A DNA stretch of 64,000 nt from Paraburkholderia aromaticivorans. GTDB taxonomy: Bacteria; Pseudomonadota; Gammaproteobacteria; Burkholderiales; Burkholderiaceae. Position numbers and translations under genes: made by a program. The first letter of the stretch is position 1, and each line of letters opens with the position of its first letter. The DNA lies in contig NZ_CP022990.1 of NCBI RefSeq assembly GCF_002278075.1, positions 2,046,001-2,110,000 on the forward strand, read 5' to 3'. Below the pieces are notes generated by a model. That model did not search any database, was not told the DNA's origin, and was given only the letters and a program-made list of their open reading frames with translations. Shown piece by piece: positions 25,760-34,954 of the stretch.

Positions 25760-26809
25760 ATGTCGTTCGCGAAAGGGCCGCACGCGGCTCACCGTTTGTT
25801 CCGCAGTTCGTTATCCGCCGCGGCCGCCGCCGTGTGTCTCGCCGGCCTCGCTGCGAGCGGCGCCGCGCAGGCCGCCGACGCAGGCAAGATCGGCCTCGAT
25901 CTGCCGCTGCTCACGTCGCCGTTCTGGCAGTCGTACAACAACTATCTGCCCAAATACGCGAAGGACATGGGCCTCGACATTCTCGCGCCGGTCAATTCGA
26001 ACGGCGATCCCGCCCAGCAGATCACGGACATGAACAACCTGCTGAACCTCGGTGCGAAGGGCATCGTGGTCGGCCCGCTGGATTCGGCGGCGATCAGCCG
26101 TGCGCTCGACGCCGCCGCGACGAAGAACGTGGCGGTGGTCGCCGTGGATGTCGCGCCGACGCAAGGCAAGGTCGCGATGGTGGTCCGCGCCGACAATCGC
26201 GCGTATGGCGAGAAGGCCTGCAAGTACATCGGCGATCACGTGAAGTCGGGCAAGGTCGTGCAGATCATGGGCGACCTCGCGTCGGTCAACGGACGCGACC
26301 GGTCCGAAGCATTCCGTTCATGCATGAAGGGCTATCCCGGCGTGTCGGTTCTGGAAATTCCCGCGGCCTGGAAAGGCGACGTCGCGGCCACCGCGCTCGA
26401 CAGTCTGCTGACCGCGAATCCCGACGTGAAAGGCATCTACATGCAGGCGGGCGGCGTCTATCTGTCGCCCACGCTGCAAACCCTGCGCCGCAAGCAGATG
26501 CTCTTTCCCGCCGGCGACGCGAAGCACGTCGTGATCGTCAGCAACGACGGCATTCCTCAGGAGTTCGACGCGATCCGCCGCGGCGATATCGACGCGACCG
26601 TCTCGCAGCCTGCCGATTCGTTCGCGAAATACGGGCTGTTCTATATCAAGGCGACGTTGGCCGGGCAGACCTTCAAGCCGGGTCCGACCGATCACGGCAG
26701 CAACATCATCCAGCTGGCGCCGGGCATTCTGGAGGACCAACTGCCCGCGCCGCTCGTGACGAAAGCGAACGTCGACGACAAGGCCTTGTGGGGTAATACG
26801 GTCAAATGA
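25760..26809 (+). CDS. Sugar ABC transporter periplasmic binding protein (probable L-fucose)
   Basis: The 349-residue precursor begins after an AGGAGA site and has a signal peptide ending AAQA-ADAGK. The mature protein is a type I periplasmic sugar-binding protein (PBP1, ribose/xylose group) with GLDLPLLTSPFWQSYNNYLPKYAKDMG, QQITDMNNLLNLGAKGIVVGPLDS and DNRAYGEKACKYIGDH. It is the first gene of a long operon encoding L-fucose oxidation, so L-fucose or a close sugar is the inferred ligand. Its stop overlaps the ATPase start (ATGA at 26806-26809). Confidence 0.9.
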   Translation: MSFAKGPHAAHRLFRSSLSAAAAAVCLAGLAASGAAQAADAGKIGLDLPLLTSPFWQSYNNYLPKYAKDMGLDILAPVNSNGDPAQQITDMNNLLNLGAKGIVVGPLDSAAISRALDAAATKNVAVVAVDVAPTQGKVAMVVRADNRAYGEKACKYIGDHVKSGKVVQIMGDLASVNGRDRSEAFRSCMKGYPGVSVLEIPAAWKGDVAATALDSLLTANPDVKGIYMQAGGVYLSPTLQTLRRKQMLFPAGDAKHVVIVSNDGIPQEFDAIRRGDIDATVSQPADSFAKYGLFYIKATLAGQTFKPGPTDHGSNIIQLAPGILEDQLPAPLVTKANVDDKALWGNTVK

Positions 26810-28338
26810 GCCGTCAAATGAGCGAACCCACGCCCTCCGCGCCGGTTGTCGAAGCGTTCGAGATTACGAGGCGCTTCGGCTCGACAGCCGCGCTGAAAGA
26901 CGTGAGCATTCGCGTGATGCCCGGCGAGTCGCATGCGCTCGTCGGGCGCAACGGCGCGGGTAAATCGACGCTGGTGTCGATTCTCACCGGCCTGCGCAAG
27001 CCCGATACCGGCGAGGTGCGTTTCGGCGGCGCGGCCGCGCCGTCGATCGCGGATCGCGACGCGTGGCGCGAGCGCGTGGCGTGCGTTTATCAGCATTCGA
27101 CGATCATCCGCGACCTGAGCGTCGCGGAAAATCTGTTTATCAACCGGCAGCCGTTGCGCGGCGGCGTGATCGATTGGCAGGCCATGCGGCGCGATGCGCG
27201 CGCGCTGCTCGATCACTGGAAGATCGACGTGCGCGAAGACGCTCGCGCCGGCGATCTGACGGTGGAGGCCCGGCAACTGGTGGAAATTGCGCGCGCGCTG
27301 TCGTATGGCGCCCGCTTCATCATTCTCGACGAACCGACCGCACAGCTCGACGGCGACGAGATCAAGCGCCTGTTCCGGCGCATCCGCGAGTTGCAGCGGG
27401 AAGGCGTGACCTTCCTGTTCATCTCGCACCATCTTCAGGAAGTCTACGAAATCTGCCAGGCCGTGACGGTGCTGCGCGATGCGCGGCATATCGTCAGCGC
27501 GCCGGTGTCCGCGCTGCCGCGCGAGCAGCTGATCGAAGCGATGACCGGCGAACGCGGCGGTCTCGCCGTCGCCGACGCGGCGGCGCGCGACGCGTTGCCC
27601 GCCGACACGGCGATCGCGCTGCAAGTGGACGGCCTGGCCGGCTCCGATTACGAAGGCGTGTCGTTCACCGTCAAACGCGGCGAAGTGGTCGGCTTGACGG
27701 GCGCGACGAGCAGCGGCCGCACGAGCGTGGCCGAAGCGATCGCCGGCCTGCGCGCCGCCAGACGCGGCACGATCCGTGTGGACGGCACAACCCTGCCGCC
27801 CGGCGATGTGCCCGCGGCGCTCGCGCTCGGCATCGGCTGCGTGCCGAAGGATCGCCATCACGAAGGCCTGGTGCTCACACAATCGGTCGCGGAAAACGCC
27901 TCGATGACGATCGCGCATTTGCTTGGCAAGTTCGGCATTGCGCCGCCCGCGAAGAAGAATGCGTTCGGCCAGAAGATGATCGACGCGCTCGGCATCGTCG
28001 CGCAGGGTCCGGAGCATGTGGTGTCCGGCCTGTCGGGCGGCAATCAGCAGAAGGTGGTGATGGCGCGCGCGCTCGCCACCAATCCCAACGTGCTGGTGCT
28101 GATCGACCCCACGGCGGGCGTCGACGTGAAATCGAAAGAAGCGCTGCTCTCCGTCGTGGACCGTGTGCGCGAAGACGGCAAGGCGGTGCTCGTCGTGTCC
28201 GGCGAACTCGACGATCTGCGCACCTGTGACCGCGTGCTGGTCATGTTCCGTGGCCGTGTCGCGGCCGAATTTCCCGCGGGTTGGCAGGACCACGACCTGA
28301 TCGCATCCGTTGAAGGAGTCAGTCTCCATGAAGAATAG
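26806..28338 (+). CDS. Sugar ABC transporter ATP-binding protein (two ATPase modules, RbsA/MglA type)
   Basis: The 510-residue protein holds two ATPase modules in tandem. Module 1 has Walker A GRNGAGKST near residue 45 and Walker B FIILDEPTAQLD, but its signature is the degenerate VEARQLVEIARAL. Module 2 has a degenerate Walker A (GATSSGRTS) and an intact signature LSGGNQQKV with VLVLIDPTAGVD. This asymmetry is normal for monosaccharide importers of the CUT2 class. It is translationally coupled to the binding-protein gene and overlaps the permease start by 11 bases. Confidence 0.93.
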   Translation: MSRQMSEPTPSAPVVEAFEITRRFGSTAALKDVSIRVMPGESHALVGRNGAGKSTLVSILTGLRKPDTGEVRFGGAAAPSIADRDAWRERVACVYQHSTIIRDLSVAENLFINRQPLRGGVIDWQAMRRDARALLDHWKIDVREDARAGDLTVEARQLVEIARALSYGARFIILDEPTAQLDGDEIKRLFRRIRELQREGVTFLFISHHLQEVYEICQAVTVLRDARHIVSAPVSALPREQLIEAMTGERGGLAVADAAARDALPADTAIALQVDGLAGSDYEGVSFTVKRGEVVGLTGATSSGRTSVAEAIAGLRAARRGTIRVDGTTLPPGDVPAALALGIGCVPKDRHHEGLVLTQSVAENASMTIAHLLGKFGIAPPAKKNAFGQKMIDALGIVAQGPEHVVSGLSGGNQQKVVMARALATNPNVLVLIDPTAGVDVKSKEALLSVVDRVREDGKAVLVVSGELDDLRTCDRVLVMFRGRVAAEFPAGWQDHDLIASVEGVSLHEE

Positions 28339-29377
28339 TGTGCCCAGTCCCGCCTTCGCCACTGCGCAAGGGCAGGCTCAGCCGCTCGCGCAGTCCGCGC
28401 GCGGCAAACGCGCGCGGACCGAACTCGCGCGCTTGCGCGAGCTGGCGTTGCTGCCCGCGCTCGCGTTGCTGATGGTGATCGGCGCGTTTGTCAGTCCCAG
28501 CTTTTTGACCAAAGCGAATCTCATCAGCGTGCTGGGCGCCTCGGCGGCGTTGGCGCTGGTCGTGCTCGCCGAATCGCTGATCGTGCTGACCGGCAAGTTC
28601 GACCTGTCGCTCGAATCGACGGTGGGCATCGCGCCCGCCGTGGGCGCGATGCTGGTGATGCCGGCGGCCTCCGCCGGCTTCGGCGTGCAATGGCCGGCGG
28701 CGGCCGGCCTGCTCGCCATCGTGGCGGTGGGCGCGGTGATCGGTTTGATCAACGGTTTTCTGGTGGTGCGTTTGCGGCTGAACGCGTTCATCGTCACGCT
28801 GGCCATGCTGATCGTGCTGCGCGGCATGCTGGTCGGCGCGACCAAGGGCGGCACGCTGTTCGATATGCCGCCGTCGTTCTTCACGCTCGCGACCACCATT
28901 GTGTTCGGCTTGCCTTTGTCCGTGTGGCTCGCGGCGGCGGCGTTCGCAATCGCCGCCTTCGTGTTGCGCTATCACCGGCTGGGTCGCGCGCTGTATGCGA
29001 TCGGCGGCAATCCGGAAGCGGCGCGCGCGGCGGGGATTCGGGTGGAGCGCATCACGTGGGGTGTGTTCGTGCTCGGCAGCGTGCTCGCGTCGCTGGGCGG
29101 ATTGATTGTCACCGGCTATGTCGGCGCGATCAACGCGAACCAGGGCAACGGCATGATTTTCACGGTGTTCGCGGCCGCGGTGATCGGCGGCATTTCGCTC
29201 GACGGCGGCAAGGGCACCATGTTCGGTGCGCTCACCGGCGTGCTGTTGCTCGGCGTCGTGCAGAACCTGCTGACGCTCGCCCAGGTGCCGTCTTTCTGGA
29301 TCCAGGCGATCTACGGCGCGATCATCCTGGGCTCGCTGATGGTGGCGCGCCTGGCTAGCGGCGAAGGCCAAAACTGA
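28328..29377 (+). CDS. Sugar ABC transporter permease (RbsC type)
   Basis: The 349-residue protein starts at the ATG at 28328, with AAGGAG 12 bases upstream; a TTG at 28310 precedes that site. It has 8-10 membrane segments and the CUT2 permease motifs (ESLIVLTGKFDLSLESTVGIAP, GLINGFLVVRLRLNAFIVTLAML, YAIGGNPEAARAAGIRVERI, AAAVIGGISLDGGKGTMFGA). It would form a homodimeric channel for the upstream ATPase and binding protein. It overlaps the ATPase gene end. Confidence 0.92.
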   Translation: MKNSVPSPAFATAQGQAQPLAQSARGKRARTELARLRELALLPALALLMVIGAFVSPSFLTKANLISVLGASAALALVVLAESLIVLTGKFDLSLESTVGIAPAVGAMLVMPAASAGFGVQWPAAAGLLAIVAVGAVIGLINGFLVVRLRLNAFIVTLAMLIVLRGMLVGATKGGTLFDMPPSFFTLATTIVFGLPLSVWLAAAAFAIAAFVLRYHRLGRALYAIGGNPEAARAAGIRVERITWGVFVLGSVLASLGGLIVTGYVGAINANQGNGMIFTVFAAAVIGGISLDGGKGTMFGALTGVLLLGVVQNLLTLAQVPSFWIQAIYGAIILGSLMVARLASGEGQN

Positions 29378-29402
29378 TGCGCATGCATTCCGGAGACCTC
29401 AC

Positions 29403-29729
29403 TTGACCAGCCGCCCATTGCATACGGACCCACGCCTGATTCTGCTCAGCCCCGCCGACAACTGCCTCGTCGCGGCGGCGCGTCTGCTCGGGGGCACGCA
29501 GATCGAGATTGAGGGGGAGCGCGTGACGCTGACCAAAACCATCGAACTCGGTCACAAGGTGGCGCGCCACGAACTCGCGAAAGACGACAAGGTGCTGCGC
29601 TACGGCGCAGTGATCGGTCACGTGACGGAAGCGGTGGCGCGCGGTGCGCATCTGCATACGCACAATCTCGAGAGCGACTACCTGCCGACCTATACGCACG
29701 ACGCGGGCCACGAGTTCGTCCATCACTGA
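29403..29729 (+). CDS. UxaA-type dehydratase, small (N-terminal SAF domain) subunit; probable L-fuconate dehydratase part
   Basis: The 108-residue protein starts at a TTG with CCGGAGACC upstream; no ATG fits. It is the SAF domain of altronate/galactarate dehydratases, with LSPADNCLVA, TLTKTIELGHKVARHEL and GHVTEAVARGAHLHTHNL, whose His residues lie near the metal site. In E. coli UxaA this domain is fused to the large domain; here the large part is the next gene. In the L-fucose pathway described in Burkholderia, an UxaA-family enzyme dehydrates L-fuconate to 2-keto-3-deoxy-L-fuconate, so this role is inferred. Confidence 0.85.
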   Translation: MTSRPLHTDPRLILLSPADNCLVAAARLLGGTQIEIEGERVTLTKTIELGHKVARHELAKDDKVLRYGAVIGHVTEAVARGAHLHTHNLESDYLPTYTHDAGHEFVHH

Positions 29730-29771
29730 TGTGAGCACAATGTCGTGGCTTCGCGCCGCGCTGGAACGATC

Positions 29772-31085
29772 ATGACTGACACTTACGTAGCATCTGCCGC
29801 CTTCCAGCAGCCCACGCTGCAAGGCTATCCGCGCCGCGATGGCCGCAAGGGCATCCGCAATGTCGTCGCGGTGGCGTATCTGGTCGAGTGCGCGCATCAC
29901 GTCGCGCGCGAGATCGTCACGCAGTTTCGCGAACCGCTCGATGCGTTCGACGACCCTTCCGCCGAACGCGAACCGCCCGTGCATCTGATCGGCTTTCCCG
30001 GCTGCTATCCGAACAGTTACGCCGAGAAAATGCTCGAGCGGCTCACCACGCATCCCAACGTGGGCGCGGTGCTGTTCGTGTCGCTCGGGTGCGAGAGCAT
30101 GAACAAGCATTACCTGGTGGACGTGGTGCGCGCGAGCGGCCGTCCCGTCGAAGTGTTGACGATCCAGGAAAAAGGCGGCACGCGCAGCACGATTCAATAC
30201 GGCGTCGACTGGATTCGCGGCGCGCGCAAGCAGCTTGCCGCGCAACAGAAAGTGCCGATGGCGCTGAGCGAACTGGTGATCGGCACGATTTGCGGCGGCT
30301 CGGACGGCACGAGCGGCATCACCGCGAATCCGGCCGTGGGCCGCGCGTTCGATCATCTGATCGACGCGGGCGCGACGTGCATTTTCGAAGAAACCGGCGA
30401 ACTGGTGGGCTGCGAATTCCACATGAAAACGCGCGCGGCGCGCCCCGACCTCGGCGATGAGATCGTTGCCTGTGTTGCGAAGGCGGCACGCTATTACTCG
30501 ATTCTCGGCCACGGCAGTTTTGCGGTCGGCAACGCGGACGGCGGGCTCACCACGCAGGAAGAGAAATCGCTCGGGGCGTATGCCAAAAGCGGAGCGTCGC
30601 CGATTGTCGGCATCGTCAAACCCGGCGACATTCCGCCAGCCGGCGGCCTGTATCTGCTCGACGTGGTGCCGGACGGCGAACCGCGCTTCGGCTTTCCGAA
30701 CATCAGCGACAACGCGGAGATCGGCGAACTGATCGCGTGCGGCGCGCATGTGATCCTGTTTACGACCGGACGCGGCTCGGTGGTGGGTTCGGCGATCTCG
30801 CCGGTGATCAAGGTGTGTGCGAATCCCGCAACGTATCGCAATCTCTCCGGCGACATGGATGTCGACGCAGGCCGTATTCTCGAAGGCCGCGGCACGCTCG
30901 ACGAAGTCGGCCGCGAAGTCTTCGAGCAAACGGTGGCGGTGTCCGGTGGCAAGGCCTCGAAGTCTGAAACGCTAGGACACCAGGAATTCATCCTGACCTA
31001 CAAGACCTTTGATCCGGTTGGGCCGGCTTGTTTGCCGTCGAGTGCCGCGCCGCAGCAACGGGTCGTTGCGATCGAGCCGCTCTGA
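29772..31085 (+). CDS. UxaA-type dehydratase, large subunit; probable L-fuconate dehydratase part
   Basis: The ATG at 29772 gives 437 residues; a GTG at 29745 would add nine. It corresponds to the C-terminal domain of altronate/galactarate dehydratases: GYPRRDGRKGIRNVVAVAYLVEC, FPGCYPN, NVGAVLFVSLGCES, IQEKGGT, GTICGGSDGTSGITANPAVG and FTTGRGSVVGSAISPVIKVCANP. These contain the conserved cysteines and the Gly-rich loops of the family. It follows the SAF-domain gene by about 40 bases and the two must act together. Substrate is assigned from context as L-fuconate; altronate or another sugar acid is the alternative. Confidence 0.87.
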   Translation: MTDTYVASAAFQQPTLQGYPRRDGRKGIRNVVAVAYLVECAHHVAREIVTQFREPLDAFDDPSAEREPPVHLIGFPGCYPNSYAEKMLERLTTHPNVGAVLFVSLGCESMNKHYLVDVVRASGRPVEVLTIQEKGGTRSTIQYGVDWIRGARKQLAAQQKVPMALSELVIGTICGGSDGTSGITANPAVGRAFDHLIDAGATCIFEETGELVGCEFHMKTRAARPDLGDEIVACVAKAARYYSILGHGSFAVGNADGGLTTQEEKSLGAYAKSGASPIVGIVKPGDIPPAGGLYLLDVVPDGEPRFGFPNISDNAEIGELIACGAHVILFTTGRGSVVGSAISPVIKVCANPATYRNLSGDMDVDAGRILEGRGTLDEVGREVFEQTVAVSGGKASKSETLGHQEFILTYKTFDPVGPACLPSSAAPQQRVVAIEPL

Positions 31086-31193
31086 GCCGCACTGAGCGGC
31101 CCGCGCGCGGGCCCACCAGCCAGCAGTTCGCACACGCCGCGAGCAAATTCCGCGCGTGCATGGTAAAACACGAATGAAATCGGAATAAGCGCT

Positions 31194-32243
31194 ATGGGCT
31201 CAACGACGGCAACGATCGCATCGAAGATCGGACAGCGGCGCCGCATCGGCCGCACGGCGGTGCAGGTGACCGGATTGGGGCTCGGTACGGCGCCCTTGGG
31301 CGGCCTCTACCGTGATCTCTCCGATGAGGAAGCTCACGCCACCATCGCCGCCGCGTGGGACGCCGGCGTGCGTTATTTCGACACCGCGCCGCATTACGGC
31401 AACACGAAGGCCGAGCATCGCCTGGGCAACGTCTTGCGGCGCTATCCGCGCGGCGACTACGTGCTGTCCACCAAAGTGGGCCGCCGCTTCGTGCCCCGCA
31501 CCACGCCTTTCGACGACAAGGAAGGCTGGCAGAACCCCCTGCCTTTCGAAGCGATCTACGACTACACGCACGACGGCATCTTGCGCTCGTTCGAAGACAG
31601 CCAGCAGCGCCTCGGCATTGTCGATATCGACATTCTGCTGGTGCACGATATCGGCCGCGTCACGCACGGCGACAACCATCCCCATTACTGGCGGCAGCTG
31701 ACCGAAGGCGGCGGGTTTCGCGCGCTGGACAGGTTGCGCTCGGCGGGCGCGATCAAGGCCGTCGGACTCGGGGTCAACGAAGGCGCGGTAATACTCGATT
31801 CGATGGCCGAGTTCGATATCGATTGCGCATTGCTCGCGGGCCGGTATACGCTCCTCGAACAGACCACGCTCGACGACCTGTTACCGGCCTGTGAAAAACG
31901 CGGCGTCAGCATTATGTTAGGCGGCGCATTCAACTCGGGCATTCTGGCGCGTGGCGTCGAAGGTGATCTGAAGTTCAATTACGGCGAGGCGCCGCCCGAA
32001 GTGATCGCGCGCGTCGCGCGGCTCGCAGCGGTGTGCCGCGCGCACGGTGTGCCGCTGGCGGCCGCCGCCTTGCAGTTTCCTTATGCGCATCCGGCGGTCG
32101 CCACCGTGTTGACCGGCGCGCGCAGTCCCGACGAATTGCGCGAGAACGCCGCGTCGTTCGAGCAGCCGATCCCCGCGGGCTTGTGGTCCGCGTTGCGTCA
32201 CGAGGGCTTGCTCGACAGCCGCGCGCCCGCGCCGGAGAGTTGA
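31194..32243 (+). CDS. Aldo-keto reductase, probable L-fucose dehydrogenase
   Basis: The 349-residue protein is a TIM-barrel aldo-keto reductase with the catalytic tetrad visible: Asp and Tyr in YFDTAPHYG, Lys in LSTKVGR and His in LLVHDIGR. It begins RRIGRTAVQVTGLGLGTAPLGGLY, as in D-threo-aldose/L-fucose dehydrogenases. It would oxidise L-fucose to L-fucono-lactone with NAD(P)+. The stop is two bases from the TTG start of the lactonase gene, which uses the product. Confidence 0.88.
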   Translation: MGSTTATIASKIGQRRRIGRTAVQVTGLGLGTAPLGGLYRDLSDEEAHATIAAAWDAGVRYFDTAPHYGNTKAEHRLGNVLRRYPRGDYVLSTKVGRRFVPRTTPFDDKEGWQNPLPFEAIYDYTHDGILRSFEDSQQRLGIVDIDILLVHDIGRVTHGDNHPHYWRQLTEGGGFRALDRLRSAGAIKAVGLGVNEGAVILDSMAEFDIDCALLAGRYTLLEQTTLDDLLPACEKRGVSIMLGGAFNSGILARGVEGDLKFNYGEAPPEVIARVARLAAVCRAHGVPLAAAALQFPYAHPAVATVLTGARSPDELRENAASFEQPIPAGLWSALRHEGLLDSRAPAPES

Positions 32244-32244
32244 T

Positions 32245-33081
32245 TTGACGATGCATATCGATGCCCACCAGCACTACTGGGACCCCGTTCGTGGCGATTA
32301 CGAGTGGCTCACGCCGGAACTGAAGATCCTGTACCGGACGTTTGGCCCGGCGGATCTCAAACCCTTGCGCGAGCGGGCGGGCATCGAACGGACGGTGGTG
32401 GTGCAGGCGGCCCCGACCATCGACGAGACACGCTATCTGCTGGACCTCGCGCGGCATGAGCCGTCGATTGCCGGCGTGGTCGGCTGGGTGCCGCTGCTGC
32501 TGCCCACCGCGCCGGCCGTGATCGAAGCGCTGGCGCTAGAGCCGAAGTTCAAGGGCGTGCGGCCGATGCTGCAGGATCTGCCCGACGATACGTGGATCAC
32601 CAACCCCGACCTCGCCCCCGCGATCGAAGCGTTGATCGCGCACGACCTCGCGTTCGACGGCTTGATTTACGCGCGCCACGTCGAGCCCTTCGAAACTTTC
32701 GCGGCGCGGTTTCCGGCGCTGCGCATCGTGGTCGATCATGGCGCGAAGCCGCCCATCCGCTACGGGCGCGGCGGCTATCCCGGCTGGGCCGACGCGATCA
32801 CGCGGCTGGCGAAGCTGCCGAATGTGCATTGCAAGCTGTCGGGCCTCGTCACCGAAGCCTCGCCCGGCTGGACCGAGGAAACGCTGCAACCGTATGTCGA
32901 GCATCTGCTGAAGTCATTCGGCCCCGCGCGTCTGATGTGGGGCAGCGACTGGCCGGTGCTCGATCTGAACGGCGACTATCTGCTCTGGCATTCGGTGGCG
33001 AACAGGTTGCTCGCGTCTCTGAGCGAAGACGAGCGCGAAGCCGTTTTCGGCGGCAATGCCGCCGCGTTTTATCGACTGTGA
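32245..33081 (+). CDS. COG3618 amidohydrolase, probable L-fucono-1,5-lactonase
   Basis: About 278 residues. A TTG at 32245 has GGAG seven bases upstream; the ATG at 32251 is less well spaced, so the exact start is uncertain. The HxH metal motif is in DAHQHYWDP, a further His in VVDHGAKPPI and the catalytic Asp in MWGSDWPVLD. COG3618 members hydrolyse sugar lactones, and an L-fuconolactonase of this group is known from Burkholderia multivorans. It would open the lactone produced by the preceding dehydrogenase to L-fuconate. Confidence 0.9.
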   Translation: MTMHIDAHQHYWDPVRGDYEWLTPELKILYRTFGPADLKPLRERAGIERTVVVQAAPTIDETRYLLDLARHEPSIAGVVGWVPLLLPTAPAVIEALALEPKFKGVRPMLQDLPDDTWITNPDLAPAIEALIAHDLAFDGLIYARHVEPFETFAARFPALRIVVDHGAKPPIRYGRGGYPGWADAITRLAKLPNVHCKLSGLVTEASPGWTEETLQPYVEHLLKSFGPARLMWGSDWPVLDLNGDYLLWHSVANRLLASLSEDEREAVFGGNAAAFYRL

Positions 33082-33145
33082 TTTCTGGAAGAGACAAGCA
33101 GCAAGAGCAAAAGAACATGCACAGCCCATTCAACTGGAGTCGTAG

Positions 33146-33889
33146 ATGACACAAAGACTGGCCGGCAAGACGGCCCTGATCACGGCGGCAGGACAAGGCA
33201 TCGGACTCGCCACCGCCGAACTCTTCGCCCGTGAGGGCGCGCGTGTGATCGCCACGGATATCCGCATCGACGGACTCGCCGGCAAGCCGGTCGACGCGCG
33301 CAAGCTCGACGTGCGCGACACCGCGGCGATCAAGGCGCTGGCCGCCGAACTGGGCGCGATCGACGTGCTGTTCAACTGCGCGGGCTTCGTGCATGCGGGC
33401 AATATTCTCGAATGCAGCGAAGAGGATTGGGACTTCGCGTTCGACCTGAACGCGAAGGCGATGTACCGGACGATCCGCGCGTTCCTGCCGGCCATGCTGG
33501 ACAACGGCGGCGGGTCGATCATCAATATGTCGTCGGCGGCCTCGAGCGTGAAGGGCGTGCCGAACCGCTTTGCGTATAGCGCCTCCAAGGCCGCGGTGAT
33601 CGGGCTGACCAAATCCGTCGCTGCCGACTTCATCACGCGTGGTGTACGCTGTAACGCGATCTGCCCGGGCACGGTGGCCTCGCCGTCGCTCGAACAGCGG
33701 ATCGTCGCGCAGGCGCAGGCACAGGGCGCGACGCTGGACGCCGTGCAGGCGGCCTTCGTCGCGCGTCAGCCGATGGGCCGTATCGGCAAGCCGGAAGAGA
33801 TCGCCGCATTGGCGCTGTATCTCGCGTCCGACGAATCGTCGTTCACCACGGGCCACGCGCATGTGATCGACGGCGGCTGGTCGAACTGA
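33146..33889 (+). CDS. Short-chain dehydrogenase, probable 2-keto-3-deoxy-L-fuconate dehydrogenase
   Basis: The 247-residue protein has GGAG before its ATG. The nucleotide loop is TAAGQGIG, an acidic residue after strand 2 (ATDIR) suggests NAD+ preference, and NCAG, the catalytic Ser in NMSSAASS and YSASK are all present. In the fucose pathway this step oxidises 2-keto-3-deoxy-L-fuconate to the 2,4-diketo acid, which the next gene product cleaves. Position and family fit that role well. Confidence 0.9.
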   Translation: MTQRLAGKTALITAAGQGIGLATAELFAREGARVIATDIRIDGLAGKPVDARKLDVRDTAAIKALAAELGAIDVLFNCAGFVHAGNILECSEEDWDFAFDLNAKAMYRTIRAFLPAMLDNGGGSIINMSSAASSVKGVPNRFAYSASKAAVIGLTKSVAADFITRGVRCNAICPGTVASPSLEQRIVAQAQAQGATLDAVQAAFVARQPMGRIGKPEEIAALALYLASDESSFTTGHAHVIDGGWSN

Positions 33890-33945
33890 GCTACGCCGAC
33901 CCAAGCTGAACTACGAACCGAACACCACTGAAAGGAAGTGTCAGG

Positions 33946-34794
33946 ATGAAACTGCTTCGTTATGGGCCGAAAGGCCAGGAAAAGCCGGGCTTGCTCGACG
34001 CACAAGGCAAGATTCGCGATCTGTCGAAAGTGGTCGCCGATATCGACGGCGCCGCGCTGACCGACGAAGGTCTTGCCAAACTGCGCGCGCTCGATCCGGC
34101 CTCGCTGCCGCTCGTCGAAGGCAATCCGCGCATGGGCCCCTGCGTCGGCAAGATCGGCAAGTTCATCTGCATCGGCCTGAATTACGCGGACCACGCGGCT
34201 GAATCGAATCTGCCGGTGCCCGCCGAGCCGGTCATCTTCAATAAGTGGACGAGTGCGATCAGCGGCCCGAACGACGACGTGGAAATTCCGCGCGGCTCGA
34301 AGAAGTGCGATTGGGAAGTCGAACTCGGCGTGGTGATCGGCAAGCCGGCGAAATATATCGACGAAGCCAACGCGCTCGATTACGTCGCCGGTTACTGCGT
34401 GATCAACGACGTGTCGGAACGCGAATGGCAGATCGAAAAGGGCGGCACGTGGGACAAGGGCAAGGGCTTCGACACGTTCGGCCCGATCGGCCCGTGGATG
34501 GTCACGCGCGACGAAGTCGCCGATCCGCAGAACCTGAGCCTGTGGCTCGAAGTGGACGGCCATCGCTATCAGAACGGCAGCACGAAAACGATGGTGTTCG
34601 GCGTCGCGAAACTGGTCTCGTACGTGTCGCAGTGCATGAGCCTGCAACCGGGCGACGTGATTTCGACCGGCACGCCGCCGGGCGTCGGCATGGGCGTGAA
34701 GCCGAATCCGGTGTTCCTGAAGCCGGGCCAGACGATTCGCCTGGGAATTGAAGGTCTGGGCGAGCAAACGCAGAAGACCTACGCGGCGGAGTAA
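33946..34794 (+). CDS. Fumarylacetoacetate hydrolase family protein, probable 2,4-diketo-3-deoxy-L-fuconate hydrolase
   Basis: The 282-residue protein begins with an AGGAAGTG site and an N-terminal MKLLRYGPKGQEKPGLLD typical of this subgroup. The FAH domain shows CIGLNYADHAAE, EPVIFNKWTSAISGP, metal-binding acidic residues in CDWEVELGVVIG and the GDVISTGTPPGVGMG loop. It would hydrolyse the diketo acid to pyruvate and L-lactate. It is the last gene of the locus, followed by a strong terminator. Confidence 0.9.
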   Translation: MKLLRYGPKGQEKPGLLDAQGKIRDLSKVVADIDGAALTDEGLAKLRALDPASLPLVEGNPRMGPCVGKIGKFICIGLNYADHAAESNLPVPAEPVIFNKWTSAISGPNDDVEIPRGSKKCDWEVELGVVIGKPAKYIDEANALDYVAGYCVINDVSEREWQIEKGGTWDKGKGFDTFGPIGPWMVTRDEVADPQNLSLWLEVDGHRYQNGSTKTMVFGVAKLVSYVSQCMSLQPGDVISTGTPPGVGMGVKPNPVFLKPGQTIRLGIEGLGEQTQKTYAAE

Positions 34795-34823
34795 GTCTCG
34801 CTGGCGAGTTTGGCTGCATGAAG

Positions 34824-34861
34824 AAAGGCGGTTCCTGTGTCGAGCAGGAACCGCCTTTTTT
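34824..34861 (+). terminator. Strong terminator at the end of the fucose operon
   Basis: AAGGCGGTTCCTG (34825-34837) pairs perfectly with CAGGAACCGCCTT (34845-34857) around a 7-nt loop, and T residues continue to 34861. Confidence 0.95.
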
Positions 34862-34954
34862 GTGTGCGCCGCTGCGGTTTGGTGGCGCTGCTCCGTGAGC
34901 CGTTGCGCGAGCGGAACCGCTCGGCGATCGACAGGCGTGCAGCCGGCGCGTCGC

